Source: Streptomyces sp. V4I2 (GTDB lineage: Bacteria > Actinomycetota > Actinomycetes > Streptomycetales > Streptomycetaceae). Taken from it: a DNA stretch of 64,000 nt. Under the pieces are notes generated by a model. It saw only the letters and a list, made by a program, of their open reading frames with translations. It was not told where the DNA came from and did not search any database. The DNA lies in NCBI RefSeq assembly GCF_030817655.1, contig NZ_JAUSZM010000003.1:9548001-9612000 (forward strand), written 5' to 3'. How positions within the stretch are numbered: the first letter of the stretch is position 1; every line of letters starts with the position of its first letter. Positions 24,754-33,033 of the stretch are shown in pieces. The translations under genes were made by a program, and so were the position numbers.

Positions 24754-26019
24754 GTGAACCGAAGTGTCGCAATCACCGGGATAGGCGTCGTCGCGCCGGG
24801 CGGGGTGGGCAAGAAGGCCTTCTGGGACCTCCTGGTCTCGGGCCGTACCGCCACCCGCACCATCTCCTTCTTCGACCCCTCCCGTTTCCGCTCCCAGGTC
24901 GCCGCCGAAGTCGACTTCGATCCCCGGCGGAGCGGACTCAGCCCGCGGGAGATCAGGCGGCTGGACCGGGCCGCACAGTTCGCCGTGGCCAGCGCCCGGG
25001 AGTGCATGGCGGACAGCGGCCTCGAATTCGTCCAACTCGATCCGCACCGCACCGGGGTGAGCGTCGGCAGCGCGGTCGGCGGCACCACGGGACTCGAACG
25101 CGAGTACCTCGTCCTCAGCGACAGCGGCCGGCTGTGGGAGGTGGACAGCGACTACGTGTCGCCGCACCTCTTCGACGCCTTCGTGCCCAGTTCCCTGGCG
25201 GCCGAGGTGGCCTGGACCGTGGGCGCCGAAGGCCCCGCCACGGTGGTCTCCACCGGCTGCACCTCCGGGCTGGACTCCGTGGGCTACGCGCGGGACCTCA
25301 TCGCCGAGGGCACCGTCGACGTCATGATCGCCGGGGCGGCCGACACCCCGATCTCCCCGATCGCCGTCGCCTGCTTCGACGCGATCAAGGCCACCACCCC
25401 CCGCAACGACGACCCCGAGCACGCCTCCCGGCCCTTCGACCGCACCCGCAACGGCTTCGTACTCGCCGAGGGCGCCGCCATGTTCGTCCTGGAGGAGCTG
25501 GAGCACGCACGGGCCCGAGGCGCCCATGTCTACGGGGTGATCGGCGGCTACGCCACCCGCTGCAACGCCTACCACATGACGGGCCTGCGGCCGGACGGCC
25601 ACGAGATGGCCGAGGCCATCCGGCACTCACTCGACCAGGCGCGGCTCGACCCCTCTCTCGTCGACTACGTCAACGCGCACGGCTCGGGCACCAAGCAGAA
25701 CGACCGGCACGAGACGGCCGCCTTCAAGGAGACCCTCGGGCAGCACGCCTACGAGGTGCCGATCAGCTCCATCAAGTCCATGGTCGGGCACTCGCTGGGC
25801 GCCATCGGCTCCATAGAGATCGCCGCCTGCGCGCTCGCCATGGAGAACGGCGTCGTCCCGCCCACCGCCAACCTCCACGAAGCCGACCCCGAATGCGACC
25901 TGGACTACGTGCCGAACGAGGCCCGGGAGCACGGCGTGGACGCCGTCCTCAGCGTGGGCAGCGGTTTCGGCGGCTTCCAGTCCGCCATGGTCCTCACCCG
26001 AGAGGAGACCGCGCGATGA
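24754..26019 (+). CDS. Type II polyketide ketosynthase alpha (KS-alpha)
   Basis: 421 aa, GTG with GAGGGGCAGG upstream. Active site STGCTSGLD puts Cys at position 169. The other catalytic residues are in place: His309 (NAHGSGT), Lys341 and His346 (KSMVGHS). It condenses malonyl-ACP units with the primed chain as a heterodimer with KS-beta. Length and residue numbering are the same as in classical aromatic KS enzymes. The TGA overlaps the KS-beta ATG by 4 nt. Confidence 0.97.
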   Translation: MNRSVAITGIGVVAPGGVGKKAFWDLLVSGRTATRTISFFDPSRFRSQVAAEVDFDPRRSGLSPREIRRLDRAAQFAVASARECMADSGLEFVQLDPHRTGVSVGSAVGGTTGLEREYLVLSDSGRLWEVDSDYVSPHLFDAFVPSSLAAEVAWTVGAEGPATVVSTGCTSGLDSVGYARDLIAEGTVDVMIAGAADTPISPIAVACFDAIKATTPRNDDPEHASRPFDRTRNGFVLAEGAAMFVLEELEHARARGAHVYGVIGGYATRCNAYHMTGLRPDGHEMAEAIRHSLDQARLDPSLVDYVNAHGSGTKQNDRHETAAFKETLGQHAYEVPISSIKSMVGHSLGAIGSIEIAACALAMENGVVPPTANLHEADPECDLDYVPNEAREHGVDAVLSVGSGFGGFQSAMVLTREETAR

Positions 26020-27302
26020 CACTCGCCACCTCCGCGGCCCAGGAGACCCCCGAGCGCACCGAACGGCCGACCGCCGTCATCACCGGCATCGGCGTCGCCG
26101 CCCCCAACGGCCTGGGCACCGAACAGTGGTGGCAGGCCACGCTGAGCGGCGCGAGCGGTATCGGACCGGTCGTCGACTACGACGCCTCGCGCTACCCGTC
26201 CCGGCTGGTCGGGCGGATCGCGGGCTTCGACGCGGCCGAACACATCCCGGGCCGGCTGCTGCCGCAGACCGACCGGGTGACCCGGCTGGCCCTCGTCGCG
26301 GGGGCCGAGGCGCTGTCCGACGCCGACGCGGACCCCGCCGAACTGGCCGGACAGGACGGATACGGCGAGTACGGCTGCGGGGTGGTCACCTCCAACGCCA
26401 CCGGTGGATTCGAGTTCACCCACCGGGAGATCCGCAAACTGTGGACCCAGGGCCCGCAACAGGTCAGCGTCTACGAGTCGTTCGCCTGGTTCTACGCGGT
26501 CAACACCGGCCAGCTGTCCATCCGCCACAAACTGCGCGGACCCAGTGGCGTCCTCGTCTCCGAACAGGCGGGCGGCCTCGATGCCATCGGCCAGTCCCGC
26601 CGTACCCTGCGCCAGGGCGTCAAGCTGTCCCTGACCGGCGGCATGGACTCCTCCCTCGACCCCTGGGGCCTGGTCTCCCACCTCGCGAGCGGCCGGCTCT
26701 CCCGCTCCGACGACCCCGCCACCGCCTACCTGCCCTTCGACACCCGCGCCGCGGGCCAGGTGCCCGGCGAAGGCGGCGCGATGCTCGTCCTCGAAGAGGA
26801 GACGGCGGCCCGCGCGCGCGGCGCCCGGGTGTACGGCGAGATCGCCGGGTACGCCGCCACCTTCTCCCCCCGGCCGGGTTCGGGACGCCCTCCCGGTCTC
26901 GAACGCGCCGCACGGCTCGCCCTCGCCGACAGCGGGCTGCCCGTCGAGGCCGTGGACGTGGTCTTCGCCGACGCCGCGGGGCTGCCCGTCGCCGACGACG
27001 AAGAGGCCGCGGCACTGCGCTCCCTGTTCGGCCCCTACGGCGTGCCGGTCACCGCCCCGAAGACCCTCACCGGCCGGCTCTACGGCGGTGGGGCCCCGCT
27101 CGACGTGGCCGCGGCCCTGCTCGCCCTGCGCGACGGCGTCATCCCGCCCACCGCGGGAATCGACCGGCCGGTGCCCGAGCACCGTCTCGACCTGGTGCGC
27201 GGCGCACCCCGCGACGCACCGCTGCGCACCGCCCTGGTGCTGGCGCGGGGGCACGGCGGTTTCAACGCCGCAGTGGTGGTCCGCTCGGCCCGGGCCGCCT
27301 GA
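26016..27302 (+). CDS. Type II polyketide chain-length factor (KS-beta)
   Basis: 428 aa, ATG inside the KS-alpha stop. Homologous to KS-alpha, but the active-site Cys is replaced by Gln (VSEQAGGLD, Gln184), the hallmark of a chain-length factor. With KS-alpha it sets the number of extensions. I cannot derive the chain length by eye, but the cluster's other genes suggest an octaketide-class naphthoquinone. The 20-residue N-terminal extension is Thr/Glu-rich. Confidence 0.97.
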   Translation: MTLATSAAQETPERTERPTAVITGIGVAAPNGLGTEQWWQATLSGASGIGPVVDYDASRYPSRLVGRIAGFDAAEHIPGRLLPQTDRVTRLALVAGAEALSDADADPAELAGQDGYGEYGCGVVTSNATGGFEFTHREIRKLWTQGPQQVSVYESFAWFYAVNTGQLSIRHKLRGPSGVLVSEQAGGLDAIGQSRRTLRQGVKLSLTGGMDSSLDPWGLVSHLASGRLSRSDDPATAYLPFDTRAAGQVPGEGGAMLVLEEETAARARGARVYGEIAGYAATFSPRPGSGRPPGLERAARLALADSGLPVEAVDVVFADAAGLPVADDEEAAALRSLFGPYGVPVTAPKTLTGRLYGGGAPLDVAAALLALRDGVIPPTAGIDRPVPEHRLDLVRGAPRDAPLRTALVLARGHGGFNAAVVVRSARAA

Positions 27303-27388
27303 CGTCCGATCCCCGCCCCACTCCCGACCCACTCCCGCCCACTCCCGACCTGACCCCAACTCATTTTCACAAGCGAGGAGTTCACCTC

Positions 27389-27643
27389 ATGACCATCACC
27401 CTCAACGACCTGGTCCGTGTGCTCACCGAGTGCGCCGGCGCCGACGAGGACGTCGCGCTCACCGCCCAGAAGCTGGACGTCCCCTTCACCGACCTCGGCT
27501 ACGACTCGCTGGCGCTGCTGGAGACGGCGGCCCTGATGAAGCAGCGGTTCGGGGCCACGCTCACCGACGAGGACGTCACCGAGATCGAGACGCCCCGGGA
27601 GTTCCTCGACCGGGTCAACCACGCCGCGGCCCAGGCCGCCTGA
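27389..27643 (+). CDS. Acyl carrier protein 2 (minimal PKS ACP)
   Basis: 84 aa, ATG with GAGGAG upstream. LGYDSLALLE carries the phosphopantetheine Ser40. Position directly after KS-beta and before the ketoreductase makes this the extender ACP. It is only distantly similar to ACP 1 (different N- and C-terminal helices), consistent with separate partners. Confidence 0.95.
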   Translation: MTITLNDLVRVLTECAGADEDVALTAQKLDVPFTDLGYDSLALLETAALMKQRFGATLTDEDVTEIETPREFLDRVNHAAAQAA

Positions 27644-27660
27644 GAGAGCGGGCCGACACC

Positions 27661-28452
27661 ATGGAGCAGATACAGGCCCCCCGGGGCACCGCCGTCGTCA
27701 CCGGAGCGACCCGGGGCATCGGACGATCCGTCGCGGCCTCCCTGGGCGCGCTCGGGCATCCCGTCTATCTCTGCGCCCGGGACGGGGAGGCCCTCGCCCA
27801 GACCGTCAAGGAGCTCCGGGAAAGCGGGGTGACGGCCGACGGAACCGTGTGCGACGTGACCTCGGCCGACAGCGTGCGGCAGTTCGTCCAGTCCGCCGTC
27901 GACCGCTTCGGTCCGGTGGAGGTTCTGGTGAACAACGCCGGGCGCAGCGGCGGCGGCGTCACCGCCGAGGTCTCCGACGAACTCTGGTTCGACGTCATCA
28001 ACACCAACCTCAACAGCGTCTTCCTGGTCACCAAGCAGGTGCTGACCACGGGCCGGATGCGTGAGCTCAAGAAGGCCAGGATCGTCAGCATCGCCTCCAC
28101 GGGCGGCAAGCAGGGCGTCGTGTTCGGGGCGCCCTACTCGGCCTCCAAGCACGGCGTGGTCGGGTTCACCAAGGCCCTGGGCCTCGAGCTGGCCAAGAGC
28201 GGCATCACCGTCAACGCGGTCTGCCCCGGCTATGTGGAGACGCCCATGGCGGGCAACGTGCGCGAGCACTACGCCCACATCTGGAACACCACCGAGGCCG
28301 AGGTCCTCGAGCGGTTCAACGCCAAGATCCCCCTCGGCCGCTACACCGACCCCGACGAGGTCGCCGCGATGGTGGCGTATCTGGTCTCGGACGCTGCGGC
28401 GGCCGTCACCGCACAGGCGATCAACGTCTGCGGCGGCCTCGGGAACTACTGA
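27661..28452 (+). CDS. Polyketide C9-ketoreductase (ActIII-type SDR)
   Basis: 263 aa, ATG 17 bp after the ACP. SDR signatures: TGATRGIG (14-21), NNAG (91-94), Ser146, Tyr159 and Lys163 (YSASK), and an ActIII-like end (VTAQAINVCGGLGNY). NADPH-dependent reduction at C9 of the nascent polyketone directs first-ring folding. In ActIII the loop after NNAG reads RPGGG; here it is RSGGG, losing the Pro that has been implicated in stereocontrol. Ring pattern should be C7-C12 reduced. Confidence 0.95.
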   Translation: MEQIQAPRGTAVVTGATRGIGRSVAASLGALGHPVYLCARDGEALAQTVKELRESGVTADGTVCDVTSADSVRQFVQSAVDRFGPVEVLVNNAGRSGGGVTAEVSDELWFDVINTNLNSVFLVTKQVLTTGRMRELKKARIVSIASTGGKQGVVFGAPYSASKHGVVGFTKALGLELAKSGITVNAVCPGYVETPMAGNVREHYAHIWNTTEAEVLERFNAKIPLGRYTDPDEVAAMVAYLVSDAAAAVTAQAINVCGGLGNY

Positions 28453-28511
28453 TTCGCCCAGGCCATCACCGAGACGCCTCGGCCATCACCGACATGGAGG
28501 AGAACCACCGC

Positions 28512-29507
28512 GTGGACACGCAGACGCACGTAAGGACCGCGGAGGGCCCCACCCGGTCCGCCGAGCACGTGACCGAGCTGGCCGCGTCGGCCCGCCGCGC
28601 CTACGGGCTCATCGAGGACGTCGGCCGCTGGCCGCTGCTCTTCGCGCCCTGCATCTGGTCCCAGCAGCTGGACCGCACCGGGAATGTCCAACGCATCCGG
28701 CTGTGGGCGGTGGTCGGCAACGAGGTACGCAGCTGGACCTCGCGGCGGGTGCTCGACCCGGCGAGCAACCGCATCGACTTCGCACAGGAGAACCCGGCCG
28801 CGCCGCTCACGGAGATGACCGGTCACTGGCGGTTCGAGGACCCCTCGCCCGACAACCCCGGCCGACTGGAACTCGGGCACCGCTGGACCACCGCCGGCGA
28901 TCCGCACGCGGCCGACCGCATCGCCGCCGCGCTGGACTCCAACAGCACCGCGGAGATCGGCGCCCTCCGCACCTGGGCGGAGCGCCCCGAGGGGCCGGAC
29001 GAGCTGATCCTCAGCTTCAGCGACCACGAGCTCGTGGCCGCACCGGTCGCGGAGGTCTACGACTTCCTGTACCGCGCCGACCTGTGGCCGAAGCGGCTGC
29101 CGCATGTCGCCGGGCTCGACGTGGAGACCACCCCGGCCGACGCCGCCACCGCGGGCGCGGAGGTGCAGACCATGGACATGGAGACCTCCGCCGCGGACGG
29201 CAGTACGCACCTGACCCAGTCGGTACGGCTGTGCTTCACGGACGAGCGGATCGTCTACAAGCAGACCACCCCGCCGCGCGGACTGCTGGCGCACTCCGGC
29301 GAGTGGCTCTTCAGTAGCCGGCCGGAGGGCACCCGGGTCACCGCCTGGCACACGGTGGCCCTCGACCCCACCGCGGTGGAGAGCGTGTTCGGACCGGGCA
29401 CCACCCTGGCCGAGGCGCTCCGCAAGGCCCGGGACATCATCGGCGCCAACAGCCGGGGCACCCTTCGGGCGGCCCGCAGCCATCTCGAGCAGGGGGCCGC
29501 CGAGTGA
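28512..29507 (+). CDS. Didomain aromatase/cyclase (SRPBCC, ActVII-type)
   Basis: 331 aa from a GTG at 28512, preferred because GGAGGAG lies about 9 nt before it; an in-frame ATG at 28494 overlaps that ribosome site. Two START/Bet v1-like halves (~1-160 and ~165-325), each with a Trp-rich VGRWPLLFAPC / ADLWPKRLPHV entry. Didomain enzymes aromatise the first ring of C9-reduced chains. Its TGA overlaps the next GTG. Confidence 0.93.
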   Translation: MDTQTHVRTAEGPTRSAEHVTELAASARRAYGLIEDVGRWPLLFAPCIWSQQLDRTGNVQRIRLWAVVGNEVRSWTSRRVLDPASNRIDFAQENPAAPLTEMTGHWRFEDPSPDNPGRLELGHRWTTAGDPHAADRIAAALDSNSTAEIGALRTWAERPEGPDELILSFSDHELVAAPVAEVYDFLYRADLWPKRLPHVAGLDVETTPADAATAGAEVQTMDMETSAADGSTHLTQSVRLCFTDERIVYKQTTPPRGLLAHSGEWLFSSRPEGTRVTAWHTVALDPTAVESVFGPGTTLAEALRKARDIIGANSRGTLRAARSHLEQGAAE

Positions 29508-30457
29508 GCGGTCACACCGTGACCGGGGCAACCCGGCCCTTTGCCCCGGCAAGGCTGGAAGAGCTGGCCGACGGCGTGTTCGCGTACATACAGCCCGACG
29601 GCGGCTGGTGCGTCAGCAACGCGGGCATCCTGCTGGAACCGGGGCGGGGAGGTGGGCCCGTGCTGGTGGACACGGCCGCCACCCAGGCTCGGGCGAGTGC
29701 CATGCGGGCCGCCCTCGGCGGGCTCACGCCCGAGTCTCCCCGGCTGATCGTCAACACCCACTTCCACGGCGACCACACCTTCGGCAACGCCGCACTGGCG
29801 GGCCCGGGGACCGTCGTCGTCGCCCACGAGGACACCCGTACCGAGATGGAGGCCGCCGGACTCGGACTGACCGGACTGTGGCCCGACGTCGAGTGGGGTG
29901 GCATCCAGTTGCGGCTCCCCGACCTGACGTACCGTCAGTCGTTGACCCTCCATCAGGGCGAGCGCCGGATCGAGCTGATCCATCCGGGCCCCGCGCACAC
30001 CACCAACGACACGCTGGTGTGGCTGCCCGAGGAACGCGTGCTGTTCGCCGGCGACGTCGTGCTTCCCGGCTGTACGCCCTTCGTGCTGATGGGCTCCGTC
30101 GCCGGGTCCCTCGCCACCCTGGAGCTCATACGGAAGCTGGAGCCACGGACCGTCGTCGGCGGCCACGGACCCGTCAGCGGCCCCGAGTCGCTGACGCAGA
30201 CCGAGGAGTACTTCCGCTGGCTGACGGAGCGGGCCACCGAGGGCAGGGCGGCGGGGCTGACGCCGCTCCAGCTCGCCCGCGAGACGGGGCCCGGCCCCTT
30301 CGGCGACCTGCGCGATCCGGAGCGGCTCGTGGCCAACCTGCACCGCGCCTACGCGGAACTGGCCGGCGAAGCGCTCGGCAGCGCCCTCGACGTGGTGTCG
30401 GTCTTCGGCGAGATGGTCGCGTACAACGGCGGTGTACTTCCCCTCTCGCACGCCTGA
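29504..30457 (+). CDS. Metallo-beta-lactamase-fold polyketide cyclase (ActIV-like)
   Basis: 317 aa, GTG overlapping the aromatase stop by 4 nt. Zn-binding HxHxDH motif NTHFHGDH (His86, His88, Asp90, His91), later HPGPAHTTND, LFAGDVV and VGGHGPVSG ligands. In benzoisochromanequinone clusters the MBL-fold enzyme closes the second ring and releases the chain from the ACP (ActIV does both). Position at the end of the core operon fits that job. Confidence 0.88.
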   Translation: MSGHTVTGATRPFAPARLEELADGVFAYIQPDGGWCVSNAGILLEPGRGGGPVLVDTAATQARASAMRAALGGLTPESPRLIVNTHFHGDHTFGNAALAGPGTVVVAHEDTRTEMEAAGLGLTGLWPDVEWGGIQLRLPDLTYRQSLTLHQGERRIELIHPGPAHTTNDTLVWLPEERVLFAGDVVLPGCTPFVLMGSVAGSLATLELIRKLEPRTVVGGHGPVSGPESLTQTEEYFRWLTERATEGRAAGLTPLQLARETGPGPFGDLRDPERLVANLHRAYAELAGEALGSALDVVSVFGEMVAYNGGVLPLSHA

Positions 30458-30484
30458 GCGCCGCTTCGTCCAAGAGCCCTCCGA

Positions 30485-30528
30485 CGGAAGAGCCGGCCGA
30501 GCCCTCCAGGGCCCGGCCGGCTCTTCCG
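30485..30528. terminator. Bidirectional stem-loop terminator
   Basis: A perfect 15-bp stem (30485-30499 with 30514-30528, arm CGGAAGAGCCGGCCG) and a 14-nt loop lie between the convergent MBL-cyclase and flavin-monooxygenase genes. Confidence 0.75.
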
Positions 30529-30541
30529 CGGTGCGTGGTCG

Positions 30542-31678
30542 CTACCGCGCCGCCACCGCCGAACTGCCGGTCTCCGTGGTCCACAGCCGGCCCTCGGCGT
30601 AGGCCAGTGCCGCCGATTCGAACTGGAGCGCGACGTGGGTGGCCGAGGTGTTGACATCCCGCCAGTAGCGCTGCAACGGGGCGCCTTCCCCGTAACCCGT
30701 GGTCCCGCCGTTCGCCGCGAGCCGGTTGACCGCGGAGGCCAGCATCCGCACCGACAGGGCGGTGTCGCGCAGATTGCGCCGGGTCTGCTCGGGCGTCACC
30801 TCGGCACCCAGGTCGGCGACGCGCGCGCACCGTTCGAGCAGCAGCCGCGCGGCGTCCGTCTCCCCGGCCGAGTGGGCCAGCACGCCCGCGAGCGCCTCAC
30901 GGCTGGGGCCGGGCGCCTGGGGCCGCGCGAGCGCGGCGCGTGCCTTGGCCTCCGCGTAGGTGGACCACTGGGCGAGTGCGCCCTCGGCGGCGCCCAGCAG
31001 CGGCCCGGCGAAGGAGAGGCCGTTGGCCGCTTCCAGCGGCACGGTGTGACAGGGTGCCGCGGACGCCGTGGGGCGGCCCGTCAGCAGGTCGGCGCGGGCG
31101 AAGCCGCGCCGCTCGGGAACGAACACGTCGGACGCGACCACCGTGTGGCTGCCGGTGGCCCGCATGCCGACGCTCTCCCAGCTCTCCACGACCTCCACCG
31201 CGTCCCGGGGCACCGCGAAGACCCGGGGCCCAGCTCCGTCCGGCAGCGTGCCGCACAGCAGCAGCCAGTCCGCGTACGCCACAGCGCTGATGTAGGGCCA
31301 GCGCCCGGACAGCGTCCAGCCGCCGGCGGCGGGGGTGGCCTTCCCGAAGGGGGAGAGGGACCCGGCGACCAGCGCGTCGGGTCCCTGCGCCCACACCTCC
31401 CGGTAGCCGTCGGCGGGCAGATAGGCCGCCATCCGGCCCAGGTTGGCGGCCAGCGAGGCGCACCAGGCGGTCGCGGGACAGGCCGCGCCGACCCGTGCCA
31501 CCGCCTCGGTGAGCTCCGCGAAGGTGCCCTCGGCGCCGCCGCATTCCCGGGGTACGAAGTGCCGGGCGAAGCCGACCTCGACCAGCAGTTTGACCACGTC
31601 CGGTTCGAGCCCGCGGGCTACCTCGGCCCGTCGCGCGGATTCGGCGGCTTGTTGGGCCAGTTCCTCGGTGTCCAGCAT
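30542..31678 (-). CDS. Acyl-CoA-dehydrogenase-fold flavin monooxygenase (ActVA-ORF5/AlnT type)
   Basis: 378 aa from the ATG at 31678 with GGGAGG upstream. ACAD-like fold throughout (PRECGGAEGTFAELTEAVARVG, GWTLSGRWPYISA, ESWESVGMRATGSH, and the helical C-terminal half with QRYWRDVNTSATH). The CoA-dehydrogenase catalytic Glu is not evident, fitting the group D two-component monooxygenases that hydroxylate aromatic polyketides with FMNH2 supplied by a separate reductase. The likely reductase is at 46895-47452. Probably oxidises the naphthol ring to the quinone. Confidence 0.85.
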   Translation of the reverse strand: MLDTEELAQQAAESARRAEVARGLEPDVVKLLVEVGFARHFVPRECGGAEGTFAELTEAVARVGAACPATAWCASLAANLGRMAAYLPADGYREVWAQGPDALVAGSLSPFGKATPAAGGWTLSGRWPYISAVAYADWLLLCGTLPDGAGPRVFAVPRDAVEVVESWESVGMRATGSHTVVASDVFVPERRGFARADLLTGRPTASAAPCHTVPLEAANGLSFAGPLLGAAEGALAQWSTYAEAKARAALARPQAPGPSREALAGVLAHSAGETDAARLLLERCARVADLGAEVTPEQTRRNLRDTALSVRMLASAVNRLAANGGTTGYGEGAPLQRYWRDVNTSATHVALQFESAALAYAEGRLWTTETGSSAVAAR

Positions 31679-31755
31679 CCTTGCGCCTCCCATGGACCGC
31701 CTCGTGCGGGGAAGCAGCCGTGGGCATGGACGTCGCGCTCCAGGCGGCCATGCCG

Positions 31756-32427
31756 TCAGCGGCGTGCGTTCGCGCACCCGTCGTCCGCCACGCTCCCGTC
31801 GTCCGCTGGAAGGCGCCTGGAGGCCTGCTCGACAGGGGGCACCGCCGCTTCCGGCTGCAGCGTGCCGCGCAGCAACTGGTCGAAGCCGGTCTTGATCCGC
31901 TCCGGGGAGAAGCCCCTGGCCCGGCACTGGTGGTCGATCAGGCTGGGCGCGAAGGGGGCCAGCAGCGCGTCGGCCAGAAAGGCCGCGTCGGCGTCCGGGC
32001 ACAGTTCGGCGATCAGGCGGGTGGCATGCGCGTGCTGAAAGGCGTAGGAGTCGCTGACGAAGCGCGCGGGCGGCGAGCTGGACTCGGCGAGCAGCAGCAG
32101 TTCGCGCTGCCCGACCGAGAGGTCGACGAGCGCGTGCAGGAAGGCGCGCAGCCGGTCCCCGGCGTCGGCTCCCGGCCCCAAGGGGGGCGGGCCCTCCAGC
32201 ACCCGGGTCCGGAACAGCTGATGCTGTTCGTCCAGCAGCGCGAAGACCAGTCCGGCGCGGTCGCCGAAGCGGCGATAGACCGTGCCCACGCCCACGTCGG
32301 CCGCCCGGGCCACCTCGTCGAGGGAGAGTCGCTCCGCCGCCCCGGCGGCCACCAGACGGGCGGCCGCGGCCAGGATCTTCTGTCGGTTGCGCGCCGCGTC
32401 GGCGCGTTCGGCGGGGGCTGCGGACAT
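31756..32427 (-). CDS. TetR-family transcriptional regulator
   Basis: 223 aa from the ATG at 32427 (an ATG at 32439 is possible; neither has a good ribosome site). N-terminal HTH (RQKILAAAARLVAAGAAERLSLDEVARAADVGVGTVYRRFGDR, in ~15-57) and a ligand-binding helical domain. It sits divergently from the F420-type reductase gene. The gap holds two similar dyads that are probable operators. It could respond to a pathway intermediate. Confidence 0.88.
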   Translation of the reverse strand: MSAAPAERADAARNRQKILAAAARLVAAGAAERLSLDEVARAADVGVGTVYRRFGDRAGLVFALLDEQHQLFRTRVLEGPPPLGPGADAGDRLRAFLHALVDLSVGQRELLLLAESSSPPARFVSDSYAFQHAHATRLIAELCPDADAAFLADALLAPFAPSLIDHQCRARGFSPERIKTGFDQLLRGTLQPEAAVPPVEQASRRLPADDGSVADDGCANARR

Positions 32428-32484
32428 GGCCGTGAGCATAGTTCGCCGCTGCTCCAGCGGCGTGCGAGGACGTTGCTTGCGAGA

Positions 32485-32535
32485 CGGAAGTCTCTCCGCT
32501 TAGTCTCGACGCGCACCGATATGGAGAAGTTTCCG
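32485..32535. promoter_or_regulatory. Paired operator-like dyads between the TetR and reductase genes
   Basis: CGGAAGTCTCTCCG (32485-32498) and, inverted, CGGAAACTTCTCCA (reading the - strand of 32522-32535) match at 10-11 of 14 positions. The first overlaps a second perfect dyad, GAGAC-GGAA-GTCTC (32481-32494). Two sites in a divergent TetR promoter are consistent with autoregulation and control of the rightward reductase operon. Confidence 0.45.
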
Positions 32536-32560
32536 TTTGTCTCGCCGAGAGGAAGCCCCC

Positions 32561-33028
32561 GTGGTTCTGGACCAGTTCGACCCCGCGCCCACCACGCCCG
32601 CCGAGGATGACCCGGGCAGCTACAACCTCCCGGTCATGCAGCAGTTCCGGGAGAACGGCGGCAAGGTCGGCGGCCCCTTCGAGGGCGGCTCGCTCATCCT
32701 GCTCACCACCAAGGGAGCGAAATCCGGTGTGGCGCGCACGGTGCCCACGCTCTACTTCGCCCAGCCCGACGGCAGCCTGCTGATCTTCGGCAGCAACGGC
32801 GGTGCGGACACCCACCCCGCCTGGTACCACAACATCAAGGTGAATCCCCGGGTGACCGTCGAGACCGGCCAGGAGACCTACTCGGCCCTCGCGACGGAGG
32901 TGCCGCCCGGGAGCGAGGAGCGCGACCGCCTCTTCGCCGAGGCCTCCGCCGAGGTACAGGCCTTCGCCGACTACCAGGCCCAGACCGAACGGAAGATCCC
33001 CCTGGTCCTGCTGAGCCGGAAGGACTGA
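32561..33028 (+). CDS. Nitroreductase/deazaflavin (F420)-dependent family protein (Ddn-like)
   Basis: 155 aa from a GTG at 32561 with GAGAGGAAG upstream; an in-frame TTG at 32539 falls in the operator. It matches the F420H2-dependent quinone/nitro-reductase family: SLILLTTKGAKSGVARTVPT, DTHPAWYHNIKVNPRVTVETG, and a final ERKIPLVLLSR. These split-barrel proteins reduce quinones or activated alkenes with F420H2. With the fbiD-like gene in the cluster, reduction of a polyketide quinone or enone is a good guess. Followed 5 bp later by the aldo/keto reductase. Confidence 0.85.
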   Translation: MVLDQFDPAPTTPAEDDPGSYNLPVMQQFRENGGKVGGPFEGGSLILLTTKGAKSGVARTVPTLYFAQPDGSLLIFGSNGGADTHPAWYHNIKVNPRVTVETGQETYSALATEVPPGSEERDRLFAEASAEVQAFADYQAQTERKIPLVLLSRKD

Positions 33029-33033
33029 TCGCC

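Noticed and set aside
24105..27302. A very long plus-strand frame that starts inside the acyltransferase gene and ends with KS-beta
   Set aside because: Only its last part, from the ATG at 26016, is KS-beta. The upstream part is antisense to the acyltransferase and out of frame with KS-alpha.
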